Assembly: GCF_945956965.1 (NCBI RefSeq)
Contig: NZ_CAMFJS010000009.1
Coordinates: 62,001-126,000 of the forward strand
Reading direction: 5' to 3'
From: an uncultured Roseateles sp.
GTDB taxonomy: Bacteria; Pseudomonadota; Gammaproteobacteria; Burkholderiales; Burkholderiaceae_C
Length of the DNA: 64,000 nucleotides
A program made the position numbers and the translations under genes. This document shows, one piece after another, positions 1-10,233 of this stretch (its first letter is position 1; each line of letters opens with the position of its first letter). Under the pieces are notes generated by a model. That model had not been told where the DNA came from, did no database searches, and was given only the letters and a program-made list of their open reading frames with translations.

Positions 1-1
1 A

Positions 2-1030
2 GCCACGGTCGCTGCGCGTTATGACCACTACAGCGACTTCGGCTCCACCTTCAACCCGCGTGTGACCATGCGCTACCAGCCCAGCCGCGAACTGATGTTC
101 CGCGCTGCGGCCGGCACCGGTTTCCGCGCGCCGACGCTGTGGGACGTGAACTCGCCCTCGTCCTTCTCCAACACCGCCGACACGGTGCAAGACCCGAACT
201 GCCCGGTGGCCTCGGAAATCAACGGCCGTTGCAACTCGCAGCTGCCCACGCAGTCCATGGCCGCTGCCAACCTGAAGCCAGAGAAGAGCCGTCAGGCGTC
301 TGTCGGCATGGTGTTCGAGCCCAACTCGGCCATCTCGATGACGCTGGACTACTGGACCATCGAGAAGACCGATCAGATCGGCGTGATCGCCGCTGAAAAC
401 TTGCTGACCACGCCTGACCTGGTGAGCCGCTTCAGCAACCGCATCAAGCGCAATGCTGCCGGCTTCATCCTGTATGTCGAAACCCCGGTGGACAACCTGG
501 GCAAGCTGCAGACTTCGGGCTGGGACTTTGACCTGCGTGGCCGCATCGGCCTGGGCGACGCTGGCCGCTTGAATCTGGGCCTCGGCGGCACCTATGTCAG
601 CAAGTACGACGCACAGAAGTACGCTGGCGGCCCTTACGGCGGTTTCGCCGGCACGGGCGGCGACGGCTCGGTGGCGCCGACACCGCGTTGGCAGCATGTG
701 GCCAGCGCCGAGTGGGCGTATGGCAATCTGGCCCTGGTGCTGGAAAACGTCTACACCCGTGGCTGGACCGAGTCGGCCTCTTCGGTGGCGGCCAATATTG
801 GTGTTGACGCGCCGCATGAAGTGAAGAACTCCAGCCGCTTCAATCTGTCGGGCACCTACAAGGGCATCAAGAACCTGACCCTGCGTCTGGGTGTGCGCAA
901 TCTGCTGGATACCGAGCCGCCTTACGTCGCCTCCTCGTCCTACGGTTCGCACGCAGCCGGCTATGCCGCTTCCTTCACCGATCCGCGTGGCCGCTTCATC
1001 TACGGCAACGTCGCTTACCAGTTCAAGTAA
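2..1030 (+). CDS. TonB-dependent receptor, C-terminal part (5' end outside window)
   Basis: The reading frame is open from the left edge and ends at TAA 1028-1030, so this is the last 342 residues of a larger protein. The visible part is rich in alternating aromatic/polar beta strands. It contains a FRAAAGTGFRAPT segment (about residues 33-45 of the visible part) typical of TonB-dependent outer-membrane receptors, and it ends in the usual C-terminal beta strand with terminal aromatic (YGNVAYQFK). Such proteins import siderophores, vitamins or oligosaccharides across the outer membrane using TonB energy. The plug domain lies outside the window and the substrate cannot be told. A strong terminator follows 45 bases downstream. 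Confidence 0.9.
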   Translation, partial: ATVAARYDHYSDFGSTFNPRVTMRYQPSRELMFRAAAGTGFRAPTLWDVNSPSSFSNTADTVQDPNCPVASEINGRCNSQLPTQSMAAANLKPEKSRQASVGMVFEPNSAISMTLDYWTIEKTDQIGVIAAENLLTTPDLVSRFSNRIKRNAAGFILYVETPVDNLGKLQTSGWDFDLRGRIGLGDAGRLNLGLGGTYVSKYDAQKYAGGPYGGFAGTGGDGSVAPTPRWQHVASAEWAYGNLALVLENVYTRGWTESASSVAANIGVDAPHEVKNSSRFNLSGTYKGIKNLTLRLGVRNLLDTEPPYVASSSYGSHAAGYAASFTDPRGRFIYGNVAYQFK

Positions 1031-1074
1031 GACCGTTGAAGGTGCTCAGGTCTTGATGGCCTGAGGCAAGACCT

Positions 1075-1106
1075 GACCCCTGCTGGGTAACCGGCGGGGG
1101 TCTTTT
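1075..1106 (+). terminator. Intrinsic terminator after the TonB-dependent receptor
   Basis: A 12-bp stem (1075-1086 with 1091-1102, two G-T wobbles) closes a GTAA tetraloop and is followed by TTTT at 1103-1106. A second hairpin, 1048-1055 with 1067-1074 (AGGTCTTG/CAAGACCT), sits just before it and can extend into the terminator stem, so the two compete. The site also lies between convergent genes, with glpK ending at 1122. Confidence 0.85.
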
Positions 1107-1121
1107 CATTTGGGCTAGCGT

Positions 1122-2618
<1,497 letters not shown>

Positions 2619-2654
2619 GAGGAAGGGCGCAACCGTTGGCGCTAGGATGGCGTG

Positions 2655-4232
2655 ATGAATGATTTTGACGTATTGGTGGTGGGTGGTGGCATCAACGGCG
2701 TGGGGATTGCACGCGATCTCGCCGGGCGTGGCTGGCGGGTGCTGCTGGCCGAGGCGCAGGACTTCGCCTCGCACACCTCGTCCTCCTCGACCAAGCTGAT
2801 CCACGGCGGCCTGCGCTACTTGGAGTACTACGAGTTTTCGCTGGTGCGCAAGGCCTTGCAAGAGCGCGAAGTGCTGCTCAAAAGCGCCCCGCACATCATG
2901 CATGCCCTGCGCTTTGTGATGCCGCATGACGCGGCCATGCGCCCGGCCTGGATGATTCGCATGGGCTTGTTCCTTTACGACCACCTGGCGCGGCGCGAGT
3001 GGCTGCCCGGCTCCAGCGGCGTCAATCTGCGGCGCAGCAAATTGGGCACGCCGCTGAAGACCCAGTACCGGCGCGGCTTTGTCTATTCCGACGGCTGGGT
3101 GGACGACGCCCGGCTGGTCATGCTCAATGCCGTGGACGCGCGCGACAAAGGTGCCGAGCTGCTCAGCCGCAGCCCGGTGACCTCCGTGCAGCGCGGGGCC
3201 CAAGGCTGGACGGCACGCATCCAGACCCCGCAAGGCGAACGCGTGGTGCAGGCCCGCGCCTTGGTCAACGCCGCCGGCCCCTGGGCCGAGCGCTTTTTGC
3301 GCGAGGTGGCCCTGCCGGCCGCGGGCGAGCCGCTGGCCACCAAGAGCCTGCGCCTGGTCAAGGGCAGCCATATCGTGGTCAAGCGCTGCTTCGAGCATGA
3401 CCATGCCTACATCTTTCAAAACCCCGATAAACGCATCGTCTTCGCGATTCCCTACGAGGGCGACTTCACCCTGATCGGCACCACCGATGTGGAGGTGCCC
3501 GGCAGCACGCTGGACGGCTTCGCCAAGGCGCAGATTGACGAAGCCGAGGTGGCGTATTTGTGCGAGCAAGCCAGCCGTTACTTCACCAAGCCGGTCACCC
3601 CGGCCGATGTGGTGTGGACTTATGCCGGCGTGCGCCCGCTGCTGGACGACGCCTCGGGCGACCCCTCCGCCGTGACGCGCGACTATCTGCTGGAAACCCA
3701 CCGCGATGGCGCGCCGCTGCTGACCGTGTGGGGCGGCAAGATCACCACCTTCCGCAAGCTGGCCGAGGACGCGGCCGATCTGGTCGGCAAGATGCTGGGT
3801 GGCGCGCCGCGCCCGGCCTGGACCGAGCAGGCTTTTTTGCCCGGCGGTGATTTTTCGGAGTGGATCTCGCGCCAGCAGATCAAACCGCAAACCCCCGCTC
3901 CGCGCCTGGACCCCAAGCTGGAGTACGAGGCCTTGGTGGCCGCGCTGCGCCTGCGCCATGCCTATCTGCCGGTGTCACTGGCACGGCGCCTGGCGCGGGC
4001 TTACGGCGCGCGCCTGACGCAGTTGCTGGGCTCGGCCACCCAGCTCAGCGACCTGGGCGCGGAAGTGGCGCCGGGCCTGTTCGAGGCCGAGCTGCGCTAT
4101 CTGCAGCAGCATGAGTGGGCCAGCTGCGCCGACGATGTGCTGTGGCGCCGCAGCAAGCTGGGCTTGCACTGCACGCCGGCGCAGCGTGAGCAGGTGGCGG
4201 CCTGGTTCAGCGCCCAGGCGTCGGCCGCCTGA
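2655..4232 (+). CDS. glpD: Aerobic glycerol-3-phosphate dehydrogenase GlpD
   Basis: This gene encodes 525 residues. The enzyme is an FAD flavoprotein that oxidises sn-glycerol 3-phosphate to dihydroxyacetone phosphate at the inner membrane and passes electrons to quinone. The FAD-binding Rossmann motif [10 protein letters not shown] is at residues 8-17. [21 protein letters not shown] is the GlpD signature, and GTTDVEV with WTYAGVRPL follow as in the family. The start is ATG 2655 with AGGA at 2644-2647; GTG at 2652 is a possible alternative adding one residue. It is divergent from glpK with a very short shared regulatory gap. Length and motifs match the aerobic GlpD rather than the anaerobic GlpA. 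Confidence 0.96.
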   Translation: MNDFDVLVVGGGINGVGIARDLAGRGWRVLLAEAQDFASHTSSSSTKLIHGGLRYLEYYEFSLVRKALQEREVLLKSAPHIMHALRFVMPHDAAMRPAWMIRMGLFLYDHLARREWLPGSSGVNLRRSKLGTPLKTQYRRGFVYSDGWVDDARLVMLNAVDARDKGAELLSRSPVTSVQRGAQGWTARIQTPQGERVVQARALVNAAGPWAERFLREVALPAAGEPLATKSLRLVKGSHIVVKRCFEHDHAYIFQNPDKRIVFAIPYEGDFTLIGTTDVEVPGSTLDGFAKAQIDEAEVAYLCEQASRYFTKPVTPADVVWTYAGVRPLLDDASGDPSAVTRDYLLETHRDGAPLLTVWGGKITTFRKLAEDAADLVGKMLGGAPRPAWTEQAFLPGGDFSEWISRQQIKPQTPAPRLDPKLEYEALVAALRLRHAYLPVSLARRLARAYGARLTQLLGSATQLSDLGAEVAPGLFEAELRYLQQHEWASCADDVLWRRSKLGLHCTPAQREQVAAWFSAQASAA

Positions 4233-4456
4233 GGCTTCACAAGGCGCGCTGACTGCGCCGCAGCGCGAGCAGCAGGCCAACTGGCGCTGCTCTTGCCACT
4301 GAAAGCCCAGGCAAACGCCCCCTGGCGGTGCAGCCTGCGCTACCTCGGCCAAGGGCTTTGCGCGGCGGCTTCTCCGCAGAGAGACTGCGCCGCGTTGCAG
4401 TTCATTTGCAGCCCCAGACCATGCGGGAGGCATGGCTGCAAGCCCTGAGAGTTGTC

Positions 4457-6508
4457 ATGAAAACACGCGCCCACCGAACCCGCCCCTGCCTGGCGCCCGC
4501 CTTGTTGCTGGCCTTGCTGCAGGCCGCCCATGCCGAGCCGCAGGCGCCAATCGCCAAGCCCAGCACTGAACCGGCCGCCGAGCCTGCAGCTGACCGCAAT
4601 GCCGAAAAGCTCGCGCCGGTCACCGTCAGCGCCGCCCGCCCGCAGGCCAGCAAGCAGGTGCTGACGCGGGAAGAACTCAGCAAGCTGCCCGGCGGCGGCA
4701 ACGACCCCATGCGGGCCATGCAGACCCTGCCCGGCGTGGTGGCCACCAGCGACGGCAATGCTGCGCCGGCCATTCGCGGCTCGCGCCCCGGCGACAACAG
4801 CTACTACATCGACTTTCTGCCGGTGGGCTATGTCTTCCACCTCGGCGGCTTCGTCAGCACCGTGCATGCCGATCTGGTGCAGCAGTTCGACCTCTATACC
4901 GGCGCCTTCGGCCCCGAGTACGACGATGTGCATGGCGGCATCGTTGATGTGCAGCTGCGCAAGCCGCGAACGGACAAATTTGGCGGCAGCATCAGCACCA
5001 GTCTGACCGGTGCCGACCTGCTGCTCGAAGGCCCGGTCAATGACACGCAGAGCTTTTACTTCGCCGCCAAGCGCAGCTATTTCGACCTCTTCATTCGCGG
5101 CAAGAAGACTGACGAAGAAAGCGGCCTGATCTACGCCGCGCCCAAGTACCACGACTACCAGGGCCGCTACCTCTGGAAGCTCAACCCCGACAACGAGCTG
5201 AGCTTCTACGCCCTGGGCGCGGCGGACGAAATCAACTACTCGGTGCCGGCCGATACGCGGCTGGGCCAGCAGCAGCCGGCGCTGGTGGGCGACTCTTCCG
5301 CCAAGTACGGCAGCAATACCCAAGCCCTGGTGTGGGACAGCCGCATCAGCCCGCAAATCAGCAACAAGCTGGCCCTGGGCCATTGGTCTTCCAGTAACCG
5401 CAGCAAGGCAGGGCTGGCGGCCGATGTGGACATCAAGACCGAGAACCTTTTTGCCCGCGAGCAACTGCGCCTGCGCGTGGCCGAGGATCATGAGCTGACC
5501 CTGGGGACGATTTTGTTCTCGCAGAAATACCAGCTGGGCCTGGACCTGCTGGATGCGCGCTGCACCGAGTTCGACCCCAACTGCGACATCAGCAGCGGCC
5601 AACGCGTCAAGCTGCAGGAAAGGCTCACCGTCAACTACGCCAATCTCTATGCCAAGGACCGCTGGCAGATCAGCCCCGAGCTGGCCGCCACCTTTGGCCT
5701 GCACCTCACCCGCGACGGCTACCTCAAGCAAAACTATGCCGAGCCGCGCCTGGGCCTGGAATGGCATGCGCTGAAGAACACCACCTTCACCCTGGCCCTG
5801 GGCAAACACAATGCGTTCCCCGATGGCGCCCAGGTGCTGCCCGGCATCGGCAACCCCAAGCTGGAACATGTGCGGGCCAAGGCCGCGGTGCTGGGGGTGA
5901 ACCAGCGCCTGGCCGAAGGCTGGTCCGTCAAGGCGGAAACCTATGTGAAGCGGCTCAGCGGCTTCGGCATCAGCGACCCCGCGCTGAACTACATCAACGG
6001 CGGCAGCGGTGATGCCACCGGCCTGGAGCTGTTCGTCAAGAAAGACGCGCTCGATTCCAAGTTCTCCGGCTGGGCCTCGGTGAGCCTGTCACGCTCACAG
6101 CGCAAGAATGATCTGACCGGCCAGCAGTTCCGCTTTGAGTACGACCAGCCGGTGGTGGTCAATCTGGTGGGCCAGTACAAATACTCCGACAGCTGGCAGT
6201 TCGGCGCCAAGTGGAGTTATCACAGCGGCAATCGCTATACCCCGGTGGTGGGCAGCCGCACCGATGCCGGCGGCCGCATCCTGCCGGTCTACGGCGAGAT
6301 CAACTCAGAGCGCCTGCCGGCCTATCACCGCCTGGATTTGCGCGCCGACTGGATCGTCACGCCGCGCCTGAGCTACTCCTTCGAGCTGATCAATGCCTAC
6401 GGTCACGAGAATGTGGAGGGCTACCAGTACTCGGCCGACTACAAGGCGCGCAAGAAGGAGGTGGGCTTCGGCCTGATGCCCAATGTGGGGCTGAACTACA
6501 AGTTCTGA
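4457..6508 (+). CDS. TonB-dependent receptor with plug domain
   Basis: This gene encodes 683 residues. An N-terminal signal peptide (MKTRAHRTRPCLAPALLLAL..., cleavage after AHA near residue 24) is followed by an Ala/Pro/Glu-rich linker. The plug domain covers about residues 55-185 and includes LPGVVATSDGNAAPAIRG, then YYIDFLPVGYVFHLGG. The rest is a beta barrel ending in aromatic NVGLNYKF, the usual outer-membrane C-terminus. It should import a ligand using TonB energy; the substrate is not evident. No cobalamin riboswitch or iron-box sequence was recognised in the 224 bases upstream. It lies on the same strand as glpD but with a gap that suggests its own promoter. The in-frame sequence upstream of 4457 lacks signal-peptide character. 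Confidence 0.9.
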   Translation: MKTRAHRTRPCLAPALLLALLQAAHAEPQAPIAKPSTEPAAEPAADRNAEKLAPVTVSAARPQASKQVLTREELSKLPGGGNDPMRAMQTLPGVVATSDGNAAPAIRGSRPGDNSYYIDFLPVGYVFHLGGFVSTVHADLVQQFDLYTGAFGPEYDDVHGGIVDVQLRKPRTDKFGGSISTSLTGADLLLEGPVNDTQSFYFAAKRSYFDLFIRGKKTDEESGLIYAAPKYHDYQGRYLWKLNPDNELSFYALGAADEINYSVPADTRLGQQQPALVGDSSAKYGSNTQALVWDSRISPQISNKLALGHWSSSNRSKAGLAADVDIKTENLFAREQLRLRVAEDHELTLGTILFSQKYQLGLDLLDARCTEFDPNCDISSGQRVKLQERLTVNYANLYAKDRWQISPELAATFGLHLTRDGYLKQNYAEPRLGLEWHALKNTTFTLALGKHNAFPDGAQVLPGIGNPKLEHVRAKAAVLGVNQRLAEGWSVKAETYVKRLSGFGISDPALNYINGGSGDATGLELFVKKDALDSKFSGWASVSLSRSQRKNDLTGQQFRFEYDQPVVVNLVGQYKYSDSWQFGAKWSYHSGNRYTPVVGSRTDAGGRILPVYGEINSERLPAYHRLDLRADWIVTPRLSYSFELINAYGHENVEGYQYSADYKARKKEVGFGLMPNVGLNYKF

Positions 6509-6520
6509 ACGCAGCTCAGC

Positions 6521-7054
6521 TCAATCCCTGAACGGCCGGGTCGGGAACACCATGCTCTGGCTGGTGCGCAGCACCGTGCCGTTCTGGAAGTGCACATTGA
6601 AGCGCATGGGGTAGCCGGTCTGGTCGGGTTCGATATTCCAGTCCCACACATCTTCATTGCTATTGCTGAAGTAGACGCGGCTGCGCTCGCGGCCGAGGAT
6701 GCGGCTGACTTGTTCGGGCGTCATGCCCACTTCGATGCGGGCGCGCTGCGGCGGCGACAGGCCGTCCAGCACGCTCAGCACCTTGTCGTTCGCATCCACG
6801 GTAATCATCATGCAGCGGGTGCCGAAAGGCTGCTGCGGGTACTCCATCGTTTGCGTGCCATCGGCATTGGGCCAGACCCGGCCCGGCTGGCCCTGGGCTG
6901 CGCGCAACTGGGCGCCGGTGCTGATGCCGGGCTGCACACCGCTGAAATTGCCGGGTAGCTGGGCGCAGGCGCTCAGCAGTCCGGTCAGCAAAGCGGCCAG
7001 CAGCAGGGCCGAGGCGGGGCGGGCATTGCGGTGGGTGTGAGCTTGGGCGTTCAT
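6521..7054 (-). CDS. Outer-membrane-type lipoprotein with SmpA/BamE-like fold
   Basis: This gene encodes 177 residues. The signal sequence ends in the lipobox LLSAC, with the lipidated Cys at residue 30. The mature part contains a segment EVGMTPEQVSRILGRE followed by DVWDWNI and MRFNVHFQNGTVLRTSQSM. This resembles the SmpA/OmlA (BamE-like) repeat in which a short helix with a G-T-P-x-Q pattern precedes antiparallel strands. A similar but weaker GISTGAQLRAAQG unit occurs earlier. ATG 7052-7054 was chosen because it directly precedes the signal peptide. The gene is convergent with the receptor ending at 6508. Family assignment is from sequence pattern only; a role in envelope assembly is inference. 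Confidence 0.8.
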   Translation of the reverse strand: MNAQAHTHRNARPASALLLAALLTGLLSACAQLPGNFSGVQPGISTGAQLRAAQGQPGRVWPNADGTQTMEYPQQPFGTRCMMITVDANDKVLSVLDGLSPPQRARIEVGMTPEQVSRILGRERSRVYFSNSNEDVWDWNIEPDQTGYPMRFNVHFQNGTVLRTSQSMVFPTRPFRD

Positions 7055-7212
7055 GGCGGGCCTTCGCAAGCGGCTGAGGGAGTGAATACTGCTGTCATTC
7101 TGAAGCATGCGGCGCGCTCGCGCACGGCTGGCGCTATCCCTTCAAAGGGTCACATAAATGCAGGCTTGGGGGCATACTCGAACGCACCATCGACGGCCCC
7201 CCGGGAGTCTTC

Positions 7213-8301
7213 ATGCCACGCATCAGCCCCGTCTCGCGCAAGCCCACGGCCACGGCCACGGCCACGGCCAAGCCCGCGCCCAAAGCGATCAACCTCGCCC
7301 TGCAAGGCGGTGGCTCGCATGGCGCCTTCACCTGGGGCGTGCTGGATGCTTTGCTGGCGGATGGCCGCTTGCACATCGACGCCGTCAGCGCCACCAGTGC
7401 CGGCAGCCTCAATGCCGTGGCCCTGGCGGACGGGCTGCGGCGTGGCGGCCCGGATGGCGCACGCCAGGCCCTGCATGAGCTGTGGTCGGCCGTGGCCCAG
7501 GCCGGGCGCGTCAATCCCCTGCTGCCCGCGCCTTGGCTGGAGACCTTTATGCATGGCTTGTCCCACGCGCTACCGCCTGAATGGTCGCCGCTGCAGATGT
7601 GGGCCTCAGCCATGACGCAGCTGCTCTCGCCCTACCAATTCAACCCGCTCAATATCAACCCTTTGCGCGCCATTGTGCAAAGCCAGTTCGACTTCGAGGC
7701 CTTGCAGCAAGAGGCGCCCTTCAAGCTCTTTCTCAGCGCCACCAATGTCGAGACCGGCAAGATCCGCGTCTTCACCGGCAGCGGCATCACGCCCGACGCG
7801 GTGCTGGCCAGCGCCTGCTTGCCCACGCTGTTCCAGGCGGTGGAGATCGAGGGCGAGTTTTTCTGGGACGGCGGCTTCATGGGCAACCCGGCCATCTTCC
7901 CGCTGATCTATGCCGATGTGGCGGCCGATGTGCTGATCGTGCACGTCAACCCGGTGCTGCGCAAAGGCGTGCCGCGCAGCGCGGCCGAGATTGCCAACCG
8001 CGTCAATGAGATCAGCTTCAACTCCTCGCTGATGCGCGAGATGCGCGCCATCGCCTTCGTCACCGGCCTGATCGACCGCGGCCGGCTCGACCCCCATGAC
8101 GCCCGCCGCATGCGCATCCACTCCATCCGCTGCGACGCGCTGATGGCCGCCCAAGGCGTCACTACCAAGATGGACACCGACTGGGCCTTTCTGTGCCGCC
8201 TGCGCGATGCCGGCCATGCGCAGGCGCAAGCCTGGTTAGCTCAGCATCTGGACGAGGTGGGCCAGCGCTCCAGCGTGGATATCCGCGCTGAATTTCTCTA
8301 G
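7213..8301 (+). CDS. Patatin-like phospholipase family protein
   Basis: This gene encodes 362 residues. Patatin-like proteins are Ser-Asp dyad lipid acyl hydrolases. The oxyanion-hole motif LALQGGGSHGAF is at about residues 30-41, the nucleophile elbow is SATSAGS (about 60-66), and the catalytic Asp lies in WDGGFMGNP (about 217-225). In the elbow the usual first Gly of GxSxG is Ala. The start ATG 7213 has GGGAG at 7203-7207. Residues 12-19 are a Thr/Ala stretch (TATATATA) encoded by a perfect hexanucleotide repeat. No signal peptide is visible, so a cytoplasmic or membrane-associated location is likely. The gene is divergent from the lipoprotein gene at 7054. Confidence 0.9.
   Translation: MPRISPVSRKPTATATATAKPAPKAINLALQGGGSHGAFTWGVLDALLADGRLHIDAVSATSAGSLNAVALADGLRRGGPDGARQALHELWSAVAQAGRVNPLLPAPWLETFMHGLSHALPPEWSPLQMWASAMTQLLSPYQFNPLNINPLRAIVQSQFDFEALQQEAPFKLFLSATNVETGKIRVFTGSGITPDAVLASACLPTLFQAVEIEGEFFWDGGFMGNPAIFPLIYADVAADVLIVHVNPVLRKGVPRSAAEIANRVNEISFNSSLMREMRAIAFVTGLIDRGRLDPHDARRMRIHSIRCDALMAAQGVTTKMDTDWAFLCRLRDAGHAQAQAWLAQHLDEVGQRSSVDIRAEFL
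7245..7270 (+). repeat. CACGGC hexanucleotide tandem repeat in the patatin-like gene
   Basis: Four perfect CACGGC units (7245-7268) plus two bases lie within codons 11-19 and encode alternating Thr and Ala. The unit length is a multiple of three, so slippage would lengthen or shorten the N-terminal arm without a frameshift. Confidence 0.85.
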
Positions 8302-8383
8302 GGTTTTCTAGCGGTCGGTGACAGTCGGGCTCGGTGCTTGCAATGCGCTACGCTTGCGCCAAATTTCAAAGCCAGCACCTGCC

Positions 8384-9343
8384 GTGAACACAGCCCCCCC
8401 CGCCTCTGAATCCCTGCCCGCCGCCTTCGACGCGCGCGCCTGGGTCACGCCCGAAGACCTGAATGTGACGCCCAGCCTGCTGGGCCTGCCCCTGGCCACG
8501 CCCAAACAGCGCGCATTGGCCATGGGCATTGACCTCGCGGTGCTGGTGCCCTTTTCCAATCTGGGCAATTTCTTTTTGTTGATGGCCATTGGCGCGGGCT
8601 TTTTGCTGCTGCTGCGGCACCGCGCCGCGCAAGCCAACCCTGCCGGGCCAAAGCGGCGGCAAGTGGGGCTGTGGATCTTGCTGGCTTTCAGCCTGAGCTT
8701 GGGGCTGCCGCAGGCCTGGGATGATTGGCATGCGCCCGAACCGGTCAAGTACGGCAAAGCGTTGCCGGGTGCGAGCGATGGTGAAGAGAGCGAAGATGCA
8801 CCGGCCAGTGGCGCTCAAGTTACTGCCACTGAGGTGAGTGCTGATCCGTCCGCGCCGGGTGCCTCGGCAGCCGCCGCCGCCGTCCCCGCCTCGGCCGCAG
8901 CGCTGACGGCGCAGCAGCAAGAGCAGAAGAAACAAGCGCAGCACATCGCCCGCCTGGAGGCGCAGGTCAAGGCTCAGCAAGCGGAGATCCAGGCGCATCA
9001 CTTTGACCCGCGCGCCGCGTTCAAGCGCATCGTCAACGAGGTGGGCTTGAGCTACTTCTGGGCGCTGCTCTACTTTTCCCTCCTGCCGGTCTTTTGGCCG
9101 GGCCAAACCCTGGGCAAGAAGCTGCTGGGCCTGAAGGTGGTGGAGCTGACCGGCAAGACGCTGACGCCGATGATTTGCTTCAAGCGCTATGGTGGCTACG
9201 CTGCCGGTATGGCCACGGGCATGACCGGTTTTGTTCAGCTGTTTTGGGACAGCAATCGCCAGGCGATTCAGGACAAGACGGCGCACACGGTGGTGATTGA
9301 TGCGCGGAGCAGCAAGCGGCTGGCGTTGCCGGAAGCGGCTTGA
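8384..9343 (+). CDS. RDD-family membrane protein
   Basis: This gene encodes 319 residues from GTG 8384. The RDD domain is split. The first part has PKQRALAMGIDLAVLVPFSN with the conserved Arg and Asp, then a membrane segment FFLLMAIGAGFLLLLRH. After a long Ala/Ser/Gln-rich insert with a predicted coiled-coil stretch (TAQQQEQKKQAQHIARLEAQ...) comes the second part, with PGQTLGKKLLGLKVVELTGK and the closing SNRQAIQDKTAHTVVI. RDD proteins are small multi-span membrane proteins; some act in ion transport, but most are uncharacterised. The start is uncertain: GTG 8318 would add 22 residues that look non-coding, and neither site has a clear Shine-Dalgarno. It is followed by a large repeat element. 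Confidence 0.82.
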   Translation: MNTAPPASESLPAAFDARAWVTPEDLNVTPSLLGLPLATPKQRALAMGIDLAVLVPFSNLGNFFLLMAIGAGFLLLLRHRAAQANPAGPKRRQVGLWILLAFSLSLGLPQAWDDWHAPEPVKYGKALPGASDGEESEDAPASGAQVTATEVSADPSAPGASAAAAAVPASAAALTAQQQEQKKQAQHIARLEAQVKAQQAEIQAHHFDPRAAFKRIVNEVGLSYFWALLYFSLLPVFWPGQTLGKKLLGLKVVELTGKTLTPMICFKRYGGYAAGMATGMTGFVQLFWDSNRQAIQDKTAHTVVIDARSSKRLALPEAA

Positions 9344-9407
9344 GGCTTGGTTTAGGCTTGGGGTAGGTTTCTGACTAACTGCCGGTTGGCGTGGTTGACG
9401 TTGGGTT

Positions 9408-10125
9408 GCCGGGATTTCGCCCCGGCGGGCGACCTTCTTTCTTGGGTGCCCAAGAAAGAAGGCAAAGAAGCCGCTCAGTCGCTGGCAGGCGCCTGAGCCT
9501 TCGGCAGCCGTCGCAAGCGCTGCTTGCTCGGTGCAGCCTCAGCCCCGAATGCCTGGCCCCTGCGGGGTCCGCTGCGGTGCTCGACTTTGGCGGGCCGCGC
9601 CCAACTCACTGCGCTACGCTCCGTTCAGACAAAGGGCGCGAAGTCAGCCCTTGAAGGCGCTTCGCGCCGCCCGCCAAAGCCTGCGCTCCTCGCCCAGGCA
9701 ACACGGGGAACCCCACACGGCTCGCTGCGCTTCGCCTCGGCCAAAACCAAGGCCAAACTCAAGCCGGAGCCTAAATCAAAGTCGTAGCCGTAGCCGTAGC
9801 TCTAGCTCTAGCTGCTGCCCAAGTCATCAGCGCGGCGCGTTTAGCGCGCCGCCCCTCAAGCCGATGAGCAGCGAGGCGTGACTGTATTCAGTCCCGTTGA
9901 GCCTGGGTGAGGAGCGGAAGGTTTCTTGGGCGTCGCGAAGCGACTTCAAGGGCTAGCTTCGCGCCCCTTGTTTGAACGGAGCGTAGCGCAGTGAGTTGGG
10001 CGCGGCCCAAGGAACCTGAGCACCGCAACGGACCCCGCAGGGGCCAGGCGTCGGGTCGCCTTCTTTTGCTCACTTTTCTTGGCGAAGCAAGAAAAGTGAG
10101 TCGCCCTCCGGGGCGAAATCCCGGC
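9408..10125. repeat. Palindromic repeat element, copy 1
   Basis: This is a 718-bp non-coding element. Its ends are 26-bp inverted repeats (9408-9433 and 10100-10125, 25/26 complementary, outer bases GCCGGGATTTCGCC). Just inside each end is a hairpin: 9434-9463 at the left, where CTTCTTTCTTGGG pairs with its complement, and 10069-10100 at the right, with a 13-bp perfect stem and GCGAAG loop. The two arms are inverted relatives over most of their length; the best block is 9592-9643 against 9957-10008 (50/52 complementary). A short period-6 core (about 9740-9820) separates them. A second copy lies at 13060-13769 in the same orientation. Reading frames inside it are artefacts. No transposase and no clear target duplication is visible. 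Confidence 0.85.
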
Positions 10126-10233
10126 TGGGCCTTGGCACTAGCGCCAAATGCGCGAGTACAAGGAGAGCCAGGCTAAGTGCAATGAACTCAACTCGGCGGA
10201 CGTCCGCCCGCCGACCAGTTCAACACTACAAAC

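Noticed and set aside
2619-3959. A 945-codon minus-strand frame that would extend GlpK upstream by about 447 residues
   Set aside because: It is antisense to glpD and has no kinase similarity; GlpK homologues start at 2618.
4233-4456. Possible cobalamin riboswitch upstream of the TonB-dependent receptor (a GCCACTG string is present)
   Set aside because: The B12-box and the other conserved segments are missing.
4340-5869. Long minus-strand frame of about 509 codons opposite the TonB-dependent receptor
   Set aside because: It mirrors a clearly coding plus-strand gene; its composition (Gln/Gly/Ala-rich, no motifs) is typical of a GC-rich shadow frame.
9391-10073. Several small frames inside the palindromic elements, also at 13009-13771
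   Set aside because: They appear in repeats with inverted symmetry, lack ribosome-binding sites and differ in frame between the copies.
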